The notes under the pieces: model-generated
The model's input: only the letters and a program-made list of their open reading frames with translations
Told to the model about the DNA's origin: nothing
The model's database searches: none
Shown: positions 41,868 to 51,843 of the stretch, one piece after another
Layout of the letters: every line of letters starts with the position of its first letter
Numbering within the stretch: position 1 is the first letter of the stretch
Made by a program: the position numbers and the translations under genes
Assembly (NCBI GenBank): GCA_946481275.1
Contig: CAMLMV010000025.1
Coordinates: forward strand, 1-64,000
Direction of reading: 5' to 3'
DNA from: an uncultured Massilia sp.
GTDB taxonomy: Bacteria; Pseudomonadota; Gammaproteobacteria; Burkholderiales; Burkholderiaceae
DNA: 64,000 nucleotides

Positions 41868-43589
41868 ATGTCAGTCGACCACGTTCCCGGCCATTTGCGC
41901 CGCCAACCCCTTTATTCGCTGCTCAGCCTTGCCCTGATCGGGCTGTCCCAGGGCGTGGCCAGCGCCCAGCAACAAGTGCCGCAGGCGCCCCAGGTGACGC
42001 CGCGCGACCTGCGTCCGGCAGCGCCGGTCCAGCCGCCGGTCGCCTTGCCGCCCCAGCCGCTGCGCTCGGCGCCGCCGCCCAATGCGGACAAACTGTTCCT
42101 GCGCCTGGGCGACGTGCGCGTGCGGGACGGGTTCGACGAATTTGCCGGCCGGACGGAACGCCTGATCGCGCCCCTGCGCGGCCAGCGGGTGTCCGTGGCC
42201 GACCTGTACGCGCTGGGCGACGCCATCGAGGCGCTGTACCGGGAAGCGGGCTACCCGCTGGTGCGCGTCGTGATTCCGCCGCAATCGGTGGCGGACGACG
42301 CCGCGCTGCAGATCACGGTCCTCGACGGCTTCATCGAAAGCCTGAACCTGGACGCGGTCCCTGGCCACGCCCGCAAGGCGGTGGCCAGGGCACTGCAGCC
42401 GCTGGTCGGGCGCCGCCACCTGCGCGACGAGGAACTGGAACGCGCACTCACGCTGGCGGGCCGCGGCCCCGGCCTGGGCCTGCGCAGCGCGCTGGGCGCG
42501 GGCCGCGCAGCGGGCGGCACCGTGCTGGTGCTGCAGGGGATCCTGGCGCCGCTGGCGGCCAGCGTCTCGACCGACAACCGCCAGACCGATGCGATCGGTC
42601 CCTGGCAGTTCACGACCCAGGTGCGCGCCAACCAGCCGCTCGGCCTGGGCGAACAGGCGTATTTGTACGTGTCCGGCGGCTACCCGCCGGGCACGGCCTT
42701 CCACGCCGATGCGCCGCGCCGCGTGGCGGGCGGCGGCCTGATTGTTCCCTTGCTGGCCAATGGCCTGAGCCTGAACCCCGAATTCACCGTGTCGGACACG
42801 CGGCCACGCGCGCCGATCGCGGAACTGGCATCGCGCAGCCAGTTGAAGCGCTGGTCGCTGCGCCTGATCTACCCGGCCATCGTCACGCGCACGCAGGAGC
42901 TCACGTTGACCGGCGCGCTGGAAGCGAGCCGCCAGAGCGACTCGCTGCCGTTCTTCCAGTTCACGCAAGACCTCGACCGGCTGCGCGTGGCGCGCGTTTC
43001 CGCCGACTGGAGCGGCGCCGTCGCGGGCGGCCAGGCGCGCGCCGGCGCCACGCTGTCGCAGGGCACCGGCCGGTTCGGCGGCCGCAGCGAAGCGGAGATT
43101 GCCGCCACCGGCATCCCGATGTCGCGCCCCGGCGCCACGGCGGCCTTCACCAAACTGGAAGCGAACCTGAGCTACGACGCTCCCCTGGAGTGGGGCTTCC
43201 AGGGCCACAGCGTGTTGCGCGGCCAGAAGGCAATCCGCGGCGTGATGCCCAGTGCGGAGATCTTCAGCATGGATGGCGAGGATGGCTTGTCGGCCCTGAC
43301 GGCAGGCGGGCTGTCCGACGACGGCGGCTGGGTGCTGCGGCAGGAAGTGGCGCGGCCCTGGCAGCTGCCGGGCGCCGTCGGCGTCCTGCCGTATGGCTAC
43401 TGGGCGGCTGCCCGCCCGTCCACGCGCCTGCCCGGCGGCACGGCGCGGAGCCACGCCACGTCATGGGGATTCGGCCTGCGCGCCGGCTGGCGCAACGTCA
43501 GCCTGGCGGCGGAATGGGGCCGCGCATCGATCACACCGGGCAGCCGGCGCACGAGCCAGGCCTTCTTTAAAGCACAGGTGCAATTTTGA
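41868..43589 (+). CDS. Two-partner secretion outer-membrane transporter (TpsB, ShlB/FhaC/HecB family)
   Basis: This is a 573-residue protein that exports its cognate TpsA through the outer membrane. A signal peptide (about residues 1-35, to GVASA) is followed by a Pro-rich stretch, a POTRA region (KLFLRLGDVRVRDGF, ALYREAGYPLVRVVIPPQ) and a 16-strand barrel ending in Phe (AFFKAQVQF). The loop L6 motif, VRGY/F in FhaC, reads VLRGQ here (GHSVLRGQKAIRG), a departure worth noting. Start at 41868 (MSVDHVPGHLRR) is the first ATG consistent with a signal peptide. Its stop overlaps the start of tpsA by 4 nt. Confidence 0.9.
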   Translation: MSVDHVPGHLRRQPLYSLLSLALIGLSQGVASAQQQVPQAPQVTPRDLRPAAPVQPPVALPPQPLRSAPPPNADKLFLRLGDVRVRDGFDEFAGRTERLIAPLRGQRVSVADLYALGDAIEALYREAGYPLVRVVIPPQSVADDAALQITVLDGFIESLNLDAVPGHARKAVARALQPLVGRRHLRDEELERALTLAGRGPGLGLRSALGAGRAAGGTVLVLQGILAPLAASVSTDNRQTDAIGPWQFTTQVRANQPLGLGEQAYLYVSGGYPPGTAFHADAPRRVAGGGLIVPLLANGLSLNPEFTVSDTRPRAPIAELASRSQLKRWSLRLIYPAIVTRTQELTLTGALEASRQSDSLPFFQFTQDLDRLRVARVSADWSGAVAGGQARAGATLSQGTGRFGGRSEAEIAATGIPMSRPGATAAFTKLEANLSYDAPLEWGFQGHSVLRGQKAIRGVMPSAEIFSMDGEDGLSALTAGGLSDDGGWVLRQEVARPWQLPGAVGVLPYGYWAAARPSTRLPGGTARSHATSWGFGLRAGWRNVSLAAEWGRASITPGSRRTSQAFFKAQVQF

Positions 43590-46500
43590 GAAAGAACACC
43601 ATCCTCCGTAGCTCGCGCGTACGGCGCGACATGGCCTGGCCGATGATGGTCGCGGCCAGCCTCCCGATCGCGGCGCCGCTGCCGACGTATGCGCAAACGC
43701 TGCCGACCGGCGCGGTGGTCACGGCGGGCAAAGTCACCATCAACACGCCGAACGCGAATGCGCTGGTCGTGCGGCAGGACACGCAGCGCGCCGTCGTCAA
43801 CTGGTCGTCCTTCAATATCGGGAAGGGCAGCACGGTCGACTTCGCCCAGCCGAACGCCAGTGCGGCGACGCTGAACGTGGTCAAGGGCGCGACGCCGACG
43901 GATATCGCGGGGACCCTGAAGGCCAACGGGTCCGTGTTCCTGATCAACCAGAACGGCATCGCGATCTCGTCGACCGGCGTCGTCGATACGCGCGCCGGTT
44001 TCGTCGCCTCCACCTTGAATATGTCGGAAGACGACTTCATGGCGGGCCGGAACGTCTTCGGCGGCAAAGGCGGCGCCGTCGTCAACCGCGGCCGGATCGT
44101 GACGGACCCCGGCGGCACCGTGGCGCTGCTCGGATCGAGCGTGGCCAACGATGGCGTGATCAGCGCGCCGCTGGGCAAGGTCGCGCTGGGCGCGGCGGAA
44201 GCGGCCACGCTGGACCTGTCCGGCGACGGCTATCTGCAGGTGCTGCTGCCGGCCGATGCGCAGACGGCGGACGGCCAGGCGCTGGTGGGCAACAAGGGCG
44301 TCATCGAGGCCGACGGCGGCACGGTGATGCTGAAGGCGTCCACCGTGCGCGACGCGTTGCGCGAGGCGGTGAACATGCCCGGCACGATCCGCGCGCGCAC
44401 CGTGTCCGGCCACGACGGCGCGATCGTGCTGGAAGGCGGCGAGGGCGGTACGGTGCAGGTGTCCGGCATGCTCGACGCCTCCGCGGCGCAAGGCGCGGCG
44501 GGACGCATCGACGTCGGCGGCGCGCAGGTCCGGCTGGCCGGCGCCGTGCTGGACGCCAGCGGTCTCGACCGCGGTGGCCTGGTGCGCGTGGGCGGGAGCT
44601 TCCAGGGCGGCAAAGGCCAGTCCTCGGACGATGCGCAGCGCTACGTCGGCCGCTTCGGCACGACGGGCGCCGCGCCCGCGAATGTGCCCACCAACGCGGC
44701 CACGACGACGGTCGACGCGGCCAGCCACATCGACGTGTCCGCGCACGGCGCGGCGGGCGAGGGCGGCAGCGCCATCGTGTGGAGCGACAGGTCCACGACC
44801 ATGCAGGGCAGCGTCGACGCGCGCGGCGCACAGGCGGCGGGTGCCGTGGAGGTGTCGTCGGCATCGACCGTGCAATCGGTCGATTTGAAACGCATCGCCC
44901 TCGGCAAGGGCGGCAGGCTGCTGCTCGACCCGCAGGACATCCGGATCGACGACACGCCGGGCGGCACCGCGGGCAGCGTCGGCTACGGCGACAATCCGGG
45001 CGGCACGAGCCACCTGTATTCCGCCGACCTCGTGGCGCTGCTGGGCGGCGGCACCAGCGTGAGCCTGAAGGCCAGCCAGGACATCGAGTGGAACACCTTC
45101 AACGCGGTCGTCGCGCGCCCCTTCAACCAGGCGGCGGGCGCGCTGTCGCTGGCGGCGGGCCGTTCCGTCACCTTGAACGGCATCTTCGGCACCGCCGATG
45201 CCGACTGGTCCATCGTCGCCAACGACACCGCCGCCCACGGCGTGGTGGACAGCGAGCGGGGCGCGGGCGCGGCGCAGATCCGGCTGGGCGGCGCCAACTT
45301 CATCAACAGCAACGGCAAGCTGACCCTGACGCTGTCCGACGGCGCCGGCAATACGGAGCGCGACGCGGGCGGCATCTTCCTGGGCGGCTACAACGGCAAC
45401 GGCCTGTCCGCCGTCGTCGCGCCGGGCGCCACCTTTGCCGGCATGGCGCCGTACATCACGCTGACGGGCGACATCAACGTCGCCAATACGGTCACGCTGA
45501 CCGGCAACCTGAGCGTCTCGGCGATGTCGGCCACGCTGAGCGGCAACCGCGTGGACTGGACCACGGAAGCCACCGACAACCTGCGCGGCGAAGGGGCGTT
45601 CACGTTCGTCGAGAACGGCACCATCACGCGTTTCGGCCGCCTGAACGGCGGCCAGACCACGCGCCTGGCGCTGGGCGACGGCGTCAACGCGGGCACGAGC
45701 CGCGTGTACGGCGACGCGGAGCCCGGTGCGGCGGCGCTCGGCACGCCGCTGCTGCACGTGACGGCGGGCACGGCGTCCGATGCGATGGGCGATATTCTCG
45801 CCGCCGGCTCGTTCGCGACGAGCGGCCCGGGTGTCACGGCCAACGTGGGCAGCCATACCTTGACCCTCGGCGGCAGCGCGAGCCCGGCGTTCAACACGGG
45901 CCTGTCGGGCGGCTATTTCATCGACATGACCCCCGTCTCCATGCCGCTGACCGTCACGCGCCGCTCGGTGACGCCGAATGTGGGCGCGATGCAGGGCACG
46001 TACGGTACGGCGGCCTCCGTCGTCACGTTGTCGAACGTCGTCAACAACGACGCGCTGTCCGTGCTCGGCACGCTGAACGGCGGCGCCGAGCAGACGCTGG
46101 GCGCCGTCGGCGCCGGCTACGGCTTCAGCGCCAGGACGCCGGCCGGTACGTGGAATTACGGGGTGACCGGCTTGTCCGGCGCCGCCGCGGCCAATTACAC
46201 GCTGGCGGCCGGGCCCTGGACGGGCACGCTGGCCGTGGCGCCGAAGATCGTGAACTATCAGGCGGCCCACAATACCACGGTGACTTACGGCGACACCGGC
46301 TTCGAAATCACGGGTCTCGTCGGCGCGCTGGCCGGCGACGACGTCGCGGGGGTGGGGACGGTGCTGTCCGGCGGCGTGCCCGTGCCCGCGGGGCGTCTCA
46401 AGGTCGGCAGTTACGACTACGTCGTCTCCGGCCTGACCGGCGCGGATGCGGCGAACTACCGTATCGCCGCCAGCGGCAACCTCGACACGCCGTTCACCGT

Positions 46501-49500
46501 CACGCCGCGCGTGCTGGACTATTCCGTCGCGCTCGCCCGTTCCACCTATGGTTCGGCGGACGCGCTGGGTGCCGTAACCTTTAACAACGTGCTGTCCGGC
46601 GACGCCGTCACGGCGGGCGCCGTCGGCATCGACGTCAACGGGGCGCGGTTGACGGGCACGACCGCCGCGACCACGCCGGCGGGCAGCTACACGCAATCCA
46701 TCACGAGCCTGTCCGGGGCCGATGCGGCCAACTACACGCTCGTGGGTTCGCATGCGGGCCAGCCGATGGTGGTGGCGCAAAAGCCGCTGCGCTGGATCGG
46801 TACGACGGCCTCGCAGGAATACGGCCTGGACTTGCCGACGCCGGCACTGGTCGGCGTGGTCAACGGGGACGACGTCAAGGCCGTCGCGCAGGTCGTGCGC
46901 AAGACCGTGACGGGCCGCCCGTCGGTTGCGAACAAGCCGTCGGTGGGCGAATACGAAGTGGGCATCGGCGCCCTGACCGGGACCGGGGCGAGCAACTACA
47001 CCCTCGACCCGGGCGCCAGCCAGAACGGGGTGACCACCGTGGTGCCCAAGGTCGTGACGTATTCGATCGGCGCGCTGAACCTGACCTATGGAGATGGCGG
47101 CACGACGCCTGGCGTGACGGTGAACGGCGCGTTCACCGGCGACCTGTTCGATATCTGGTCCGTGATCCCCGGTATCGCGGGCGGCACCGTCACCGCCATC
47201 GGCCCGCGCACGCCGGCGGGCACCTATCCCATCAAAGCGGTGTGGTTGCCGCGCACCGGCGATAATTACGTCCTGAGCCCCACCGGCAACACGGACGCCA
47301 CGCTGACGATCGCGAAGCGTCCGGTCAGCTGGACCGTCGGCAACGGCACGGCGGTGTACGGCAATACCCCGGGCAATCCCGTCGCCATGACCGGCCTGCT
47401 GGCGGGCGACGACGTGCTGCCGCGGGTGCAGGCGCTGGACAGCCAGGGCAGCGGCATCGCGCTGCCCGGCGTGGGCACGTACACGGCCGGCGTGACCGGC
47501 TTCGGCGGCGCGCAGGGCGCCAACTACGTGTCCACCGCGACGGGCAACGTCACCGGCCAGCTGACGGTGACGCCGCGGCCGCTGAGCGTCGTCGTCAACA
47601 ACAGCCAGTCCGTGTACGGCACGCTGGCCGCGCCCGAGGTGACGCTGGACGGCCTGCTGGCGGGCGATACGCTCGGCGTGCACACGCAGGTCGCGGTGGG
47701 GCAGAACGGCAGCGCGGTGGCGCTGACGGATCGCATGCCGGTCGGCAGCTATACCGTGCAGGCCACCGCGCAGGTCGATAACAATCCGAACTACATCCTG
47801 CAGAACAACACCGGCACGGCAACCTTGACGGTCAAGCCGAAGGTGCTCACCTATACCGGCCCCACCGGCACGTATGTGTACGGCGCCGTGGTGAATGGCG
47901 TCGACCTGCGCAACACGCTGAACGGCGTGCTCTCCGGCGATGCCGTGACCTTGCCGATCATCCTGCAGGGCGACTGGACCAATACCGTCGCGAAGCGCCC
48001 GGTCGGCGACTATCCGTTCCCGGTGTCGCTGGTGCTCGGGTTGCAGGGCCGCGATGCGGGCAATTACAGCGTGACCAGCATCGGCTCGTCGGACGGCCTG
48101 ATCCGCATCGTGCCCAAGACCATCACCTACAAGACCTGGTTCCCGGACGCCACGACGCGCCAGTACGGCGACGTCAGGGGCCAGGTCGATATCCGGACCG
48201 ACTTCGTGGGCCTCGCCTTCCCGGACGACCGCGTCGCGCTGGGCACCGTCTCGCTGGCCGGCGCCACGTATTCCAGCGGCGGCTACCTGAACGCCGGCAC
48301 GTATCCGGCCCAGGCCGCGGGACTGTCCGGTCCGGACGCCGGCAATTACCGCCTGGCCGCCAGCGGCAACGAGATCGCCGCGCTGACCGTGGTGCCGCGC
48401 GCCGTGGCGCCGAGCTGGTCGCTGCTCTCGCTGGGCGGCATCGACATGGGCAGCAACCAGGTGAACAGCCTGGTGTACGGCAGCACCGGCGGCGCCCACG
48501 TCGGCATGACCGGCTTCACGCCGCTGGCCGGCGACAAGGCGGCGTTGACGGGGCAGATCCAGCTGCCCGGCGGCCCGGCGTCGTCGCTGGACGGCCGGCA
48601 GGACGTCGGCAGTTATGTCGTGACCGCGGCCCTGGGCGGCAAGGATGCCGCCAATTACTATGTGCGCGACGCCGGCCTGAACGGCGAAGTCGGCCGCATC
48701 GACATCACGCCGCGTCCGCTCAGTGTGACCTACAAGGACTGGCGCGATACGTACGGCAACACGCCGCTGCCGGCCACCACCCTGAGCGGTGTGCTGCCCG
48801 GGCAAAGCGTGCAGGTCACCGGTGAATTGCTGGACGGCGCGGGCAATGCGGTCGATGTGGGCAGCCGCACGCCGGCCGGCAGCTACACGTACCAGGCGAC
48901 GGGCCTTACCGGCAGTGCGGCGGGCAATTACACGCTGGTGCGCGACGCGACCAGCTGGCTCGACTCGGCCAGCGGCATGACGCTCAAGGTCGGGCCATCG
49001 AACACGGCCAAGGTCCAGGTGGACAAGGCGCGGCTGACGGTGCGCTATACCGGACCGACCGACATGGTCTACGGCAGCAACCCCAGCACGCCCGTCGTGA
49101 CGGGATTTGTCGCCGGCGATGCGAAGGAATGGGGCGCCTGGCTGACGACGACCAGTTCGGCCACGCCGGGCGACGTGGGCAAGACCTTCAACCTCGGATC
49201 GAAGGCCTACCTGCCGGCCGGCACGTACGACTTCAGCATCCTGCTGGGCGATTCGATTGCGAAGAATTACGAAGCGCCGGCAAAACTGCCGGCCCTGACG
49301 GTGGCACGGCGCGCCATCGGCGGCACGGCGACCGGCACGTCGTTCGAGTACACGGACTTCAACGGCGTGAATGCCTGGACGGCCCTGACGGGCACCGTCA
49401 GCGGCGCACTTCCCGGCGAATCCCTGACGCTGAAGCAGGTCTATGTCGACAGCAAGGGCAACCCGGTCCAGCCGAACCTGTACAGCGACGCGGGCACCTA

Positions 49501-51835
49501 CCAGGCACGCGTGTCCGAGCTGGGCGGCGCCACCGCCGCCAACTACGTCCTGGACCCGGCACTGCTCAAGACCGCCGACGTGGTCATCCGGCCCAAGCCG
49601 CTGGACCTGCACCTGGCGGCGACGCAGACGACGACCTACGGCAGCTCGCCGGTATTCGCCGTCGCGGCAAACTATCCGCGGGATGCCGTCACGTACCTGA
49701 TCTCCGGCGCGGGCCTGCCGGGCAAGGCGCTGGCGGAGCAGGAACCGTCGATGAAAAATGGCTTCACCCGGAGCCTGGTGCTGGACCAGCTCGTGGATGC
49801 GGGCGAGTACGCCTACAACATCACGCTGGGCGGTGCCAAGGCGGGCAACTACGTCCTGACCGGCGCCACCGGCGGCACCTGGGTGATCAAACCCAGGACC
49901 CTGACGTGGACCGTGGCGCCGGGCAGCGGCCAGTACGGCTACTACAAGGATTGCGACGGCTTCAGCTGCACCTCCCTGGTGCCCGGCGTCGACATCGGCA
50001 AGCCGGTCTACAACGGCGTGATCACGGGCGACGACGTGGGCGGCAACGTGGCGATCCTGGACCTGAAGGGCGCGCCCATGACGGTCGATGCGAAGACGCC
50101 CGTCGGCAACTACTTCGAAGTCGTGACCGGCCTGACCGGCGCGCAGGCGAAGAACTACACGCTGGCGACCAGCGGCAACCTGCCCGGTACCTTGACCATC
50201 AATCCGCTTTACCTGCGCTATTCGACCGCCAGCAGCGTGGCCATCGAAGGCCAGGGCCAGATCGGCGACGGGGGCAAGGTGACCCTGCAGACGATCGGCG
50301 GCGTGCCGCTGCCGAACGGCGAGACCATGCCCGGCGCGGTGATCGGCATCTACGTGCCATCCGCAGACGGCTACGCGCAGCTGGGCACCCCGCTGGGCCA
50401 GGGCCGCTATTACTACGAGGCGATCGGCCTGACCGGCCCGTACGCGGGCAACTACCGCCTGCTGCCGGTGCAGAATCATGCGCGCTTCAACATCCCCGTC
50501 AGCCTGAACGACATCGGCGTGCTGGACGTGTACAAGGACAGCCGCTTCGGCCTGCCGTTCGTCCCGGCCAAGGATCTGCCGGCATTGACGGTGACGCAAC
50601 CGCCGGCGCCCGATACGCCGATCCATTCGCAAACCGGGCAGGCCGGCGGCGCCCTGCTGGCGGACCAGCCGGGCGGCATCGGCTTCACGCGGACCTCGGG
50701 CGAGGAAAACAGGCCGACGCCCGATTTCGAGCGCCCCGTCACCGGCAACGGCACGGTCGTCGAAACCCATGTCGGCCCGACCGGCGTCAGCGCCGCGGCA
50801 GGCGGTGCGGTCGACACGGACCTGGTGAGCGGCCCGGTCACCGTCGACACGCAGGCCAGCGGCGTCGCGACGGCGCTCGCCAGGTTCGGCGTGACGGGCG
50901 TGACCGTCAGCGCGACGGCGGACGGGCATGTCGATATCACGATCAGCAGCGGTCCCGTGGACGCGAGCGTCGGCGCCCAGGGCGAAGTCGGCGTCGACAT
51001 GAAGATCGGCCGGACCGGCGTCAAGATCGATGCCGATGCCACGGTCGGCGCGTTCGCCAGCGGCGGGGCGCACGGCGGCCTGGGCGGCGGCCTGGACGGC
51101 AACGTGAACCTGACCACGGGGACGTTCGCCTACGCCACGACCACGTACAACTACGGCATCACCAACGGCGTGCTGACCATGACCACGGGCGCGCATGCGG
51201 GCGTCGGCACATCGGCCGGCGTGAGCGGCGGCTTCTCCGGCGAGGCGGCCAGCATCCAGGGCGGCGCGACCGTGTATTCGCCGGGCGTGGTGGGCGGGAA
51301 CTTCAGCGTCGGCGCGGGGTATTCGAACGGTGTCGTCAGTTTCAGCCTCGACATCGGCGCGCAGATCGGCATCGGCGGCCTGGATCTCAAGCTGAATTTC
51401 GGCGTGGACGTCGGGAAGGTCGGCGCCGTGTTCTCGGACCTGGCCCGCGGCGGCGGTCCGAGCATCTACGAACGGCAGCGGGAGGCCGACAGCCATGCGC
51501 TGGGCCTGAAGGACGATCCGGCCGCGCGCTTCGCCTACCTGAACGGCAATTCCGACTGGAACCACGACAACGACGGCAGCAGGGAGAACGCCGTGTTCCT
51601 GCAGCAGTACAAGGACATGCTGAACGCGACGACGAAGATGGTGACGGACCAGCAGAACTGGCAGAAGACGTTCATCAACCTGCTGCAGACGGATCCGGCC
51701 AGGGCGGTCGAGTTCTCGCGCAACAAACCGGACTTCACCAGCCAGTACTGGGACGTGCAAAGGCAGGCGTCCCGCCTGGGCGTCAAGATGCGCGTGGACG
51801 ACGGCCAGCTGGTGTATGCGAACATGCCGCGATAG
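43586..51835 (+). CDS. Giant two-partner-secreted adhesin (TpsA) with MBG-type repeats
   Basis: This is a 2749-residue surface/exported protein. Translation apparently begins at a TTG (TTGA overlap with the tpsB stop), giving the extended signal MRKNTILRSSRVRRDMAWPM... and cleavage after PTYA. The TPS domain follows (residues about 35-300), with LINQNGIAIS as counterpart of the NPNGI motif and a filamentous-haemagglutinin-type beta-helix to about residue 450. Residues about 790-2215 are roughly 15 MBG/YDG-type beta-sandwich repeats, each opening with a YG motif (TYGDTGF, VYGNTPG, VYGTLAA). A Gly/Thr-rich region and a non-repetitive C-terminus end the protein. It probably mediates adhesion or aggregation. 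The transporter is the adjacent TpsB. Confidence 0.9.
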   Translation: MRKNTILRSSRVRRDMAWPMMVAASLPIAAPLPTYAQTLPTGAVVTAGKVTINTPNANALVVRQDTQRAVVNWSSFNIGKGSTVDFAQPNASAATLNVVKGATPTDIAGTLKANGSVFLINQNGIAISSTGVVDTRAGFVASTLNMSEDDFMAGRNVFGGKGGAVVNRGRIVTDPGGTVALLGSSVANDGVISAPLGKVALGAAEAATLDLSGDGYLQVLLPADAQTADGQALVGNKGVIEADGGTVMLKASTVRDALREAVNMPGTIRARTVSGHDGAIVLEGGEGGTVQVSGMLDASAAQGAAGRIDVGGAQVRLAGAVLDASGLDRGGLVRVGGSFQGGKGQSSDDAQRYVGRFGTTGAAPANVPTNAATTTVDAASHIDVSAHGAAGEGGSAIVWSDRSTTMQGSVDARGAQAAGAVEVSSASTVQSVDLKRIALGKGGRLLLDPQDIRIDDTPGGTAGSVGYGDNPGGTSHLYSADLVALLGGGTSVSLKASQDIEWNTFNAVVARPFNQAAGALSLAAGRSVTLNGIFGTADADWSIVANDTAAHGVVDSERGAGAAQIRLGGANFINSNGKLTLTLSDGAGNTERDAGGIFLGGYNGNGLSAVVAPGATFAGMAPYITLTGDINVANTVTLTGNLSVSAMSATLSGNRVDWTTEATDNLRGEGAFTFVENGTITRFGRLNGGQTTRLALGDGVNAGTSRVYGDAEPGAAALGTPLLHVTAGTASDAMGDILAAGSFATSGPGVTANVGSHTLTLGGSASPAFNTGLSGGYFIDMTPVSMPLTVTRRSVTPNVGAMQGTYGTAASVVTLSNVVNNDALSVLGTLNGGAEQTLGAVGAGYGFSARTPAGTWNYGVTGLSGAAAANYTLAAGPWTGTLAVAPKIVNYQAAHNTTVTYGDTGFEITGLVGALAGDDVAGVGTVLSGGVPVPAGRLKVGSYDYVVSGLTGADAANYRIAASGNLDTPFTVTPRVLDYSVALARSTYGSADALGAVTFNNVLSGDAVTAGAVGIDVNGARLTGTTAATTPAGSYTQSITSLSGADAANYTLVGSHAGQPMVVAQKPLRWIGTTASQEYGLDLPTPALVGVVNGDDVKAVAQVVRKTVTGRPSVANKPSVGEYEVGIGALTGTGASNYTLDPGASQNGVTTVVPKVVTYSIGALNLTYGDGGTTPGVTVNGAFTGDLFDIWSVIPGIAGGTVTAIGPRTPAGTYPIKAVWLPRTGDNYVLSPTGNTDATLTIAKRPVSWTVGNGTAVYGNTPGNPVAMTGLLAGDDVLPRVQALDSQGSGIALPGVGTYTAGVTGFGGAQGANYVSTATGNVTGQLTVTPRPLSVVVNNSQSVYGTLAAPEVTLDGLLAGDTLGVHTQVAVGQNGSAVALTDRMPVGSYTVQATAQVDNNPNYILQNNTGTATLTVKPKVLTYTGPTGTYVYGAVVNGVDLRNTLNGVLSGDAVTLPIILQGDWTNTVAKRPVGDYPFPVSLVLGLQGRDAGNYSVTSIGSSDGLIRIVPKTITYKTWFPDATTRQYGDVRGQVDIRTDFVGLAFPDDRVALGTVSLAGATYSSGGYLNAGTYPAQAAGLSGPDAGNYRLAASGNEIAALTVVPRAVAPSWSLLSLGGIDMGSNQVNSLVYGSTGGAHVGMTGFTPLAGDKAALTGQIQLPGGPASSLDGRQDVGSYVVTAALGGKDAANYYVRDAGLNGEVGRIDITPRPLSVTYKDWRDTYGNTPLPATTLSGVLPGQSVQVTGELLDGAGNAVDVGSRTPAGSYTYQATGLTGSAAGNYTLVRDATSWLDSASGMTLKVGPSNTAKVQVDKARLTVRYTGPTDMVYGSNPSTPVVTGFVAGDAKEWGAWLTTTSSATPGDVGKTFNLGSKAYLPAGTYDFSILLGDSIAKNYEAPAKLPALTVARRAIGGTATGTSFEYTDFNGVNAWTALTGTVSGALPGESLTLKQVYVDSKGNPVQPNLYSDAGTYQARVSELGGATAANYVLDPALLKTADVVIRPKPLDLHLAATQTTTYGSSPVFAVAANYPRDAVTYLISGAGLPGKALAEQEPSMKNGFTRSLVLDQLVDAGEYAYNITLGGAKAGNYVLTGATGGTWVIKPRTLTWTVAPGSGQYGYYKDCDGFSCTSLVPGVDIGKPVYNGVITGDDVGGNVAILDLKGAPMTVDAKTPVGNYFEVVTGLTGAQAKNYTLATSGNLPGTLTINPLYLRYSTASSVAIEGQGQIGDGGKVTLQTIGGVPLPNGETMPGAVIGIYVPSADGYAQLGTPLGQGRYYYEAIGLTGPYAGNYRLLPVQNHARFNIPVSLNDIGVLDVYKDSRFGLPFVPAKDLPALTVTQPPAPDTPIHSQTGQAGGALLADQPGGIGFTRTSGEENRPTPDFERPVTGNGTVVETHVGPTGVSAAAGGAVDTDLVSGPVTVDTQASGVATALARFGVTGVTVSATADGHVDITISSGPVDASVGAQGEVGVDMKIGRTGVKIDADATVGAFASGGAHGGLGGGLDGNVNLTTGTFAYATTTYNYGITNGVLTMTTGAHAGVGTSAGVSGGFSGEAASIQGGATVYSPGVVGGNFSVGAGYSNGVVSFSLDIGAQIGIGGLDLKLNFGVDVGKVGAVFSDLARGGGPSIYERQREADSHALGLKDDPAARFAYLNGNSDWNHDNDGSRENAVFLQQYKDMLNATTKMVTDQQNWQKTFINLLQTDPARAVEFSRNKPDFTSQYWDVQRQASRLGVKMRVDDGQLVYANMPR
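45950..50215 (+). repeat. About 15 tandem MBG/YDG-type protein repeats within tpsA
   Basis: The repeats are 75-120 codons long. They share a YG-containing first strand, a central SGD/AGDD turn (for example LLAGDD, VLSGD, VLPGQ), then a GTY/GSY strand and N-Y-x-L. Their opening motifs include TYGTAA, TYGDTG, TYGSAD, EYGLDL, TYGDGG, VYGNTP, VYGTLA, VYGAVV, QYGDVR, VYGSTG, TYGNTP, VYGSNP, a diverged EYTDFN, TYGSSP and QYGYYK. DNA identity between units is low, so the array is old rather than freshly amplified. Confidence 0.8.
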
Positions 51836-51843
51836 AGGGAAGA

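Noticed and set aside
45950..50215. Tandem repeats in tpsA as a possible CRISPR or DNA satellite
   Set aside because: The units are protein-domain repeats of 75-120 codons with low DNA identity and no constant spacer pattern.
43397..51760. Open minus-strand frame of 2787 codons opposite tpsA
   Set aside because: It is a shadow caused by high-GC codon bias on the opposite strand; the translation is Arg/His/Ala-rich with no domain, while the plus strand encodes a clear TpsA.
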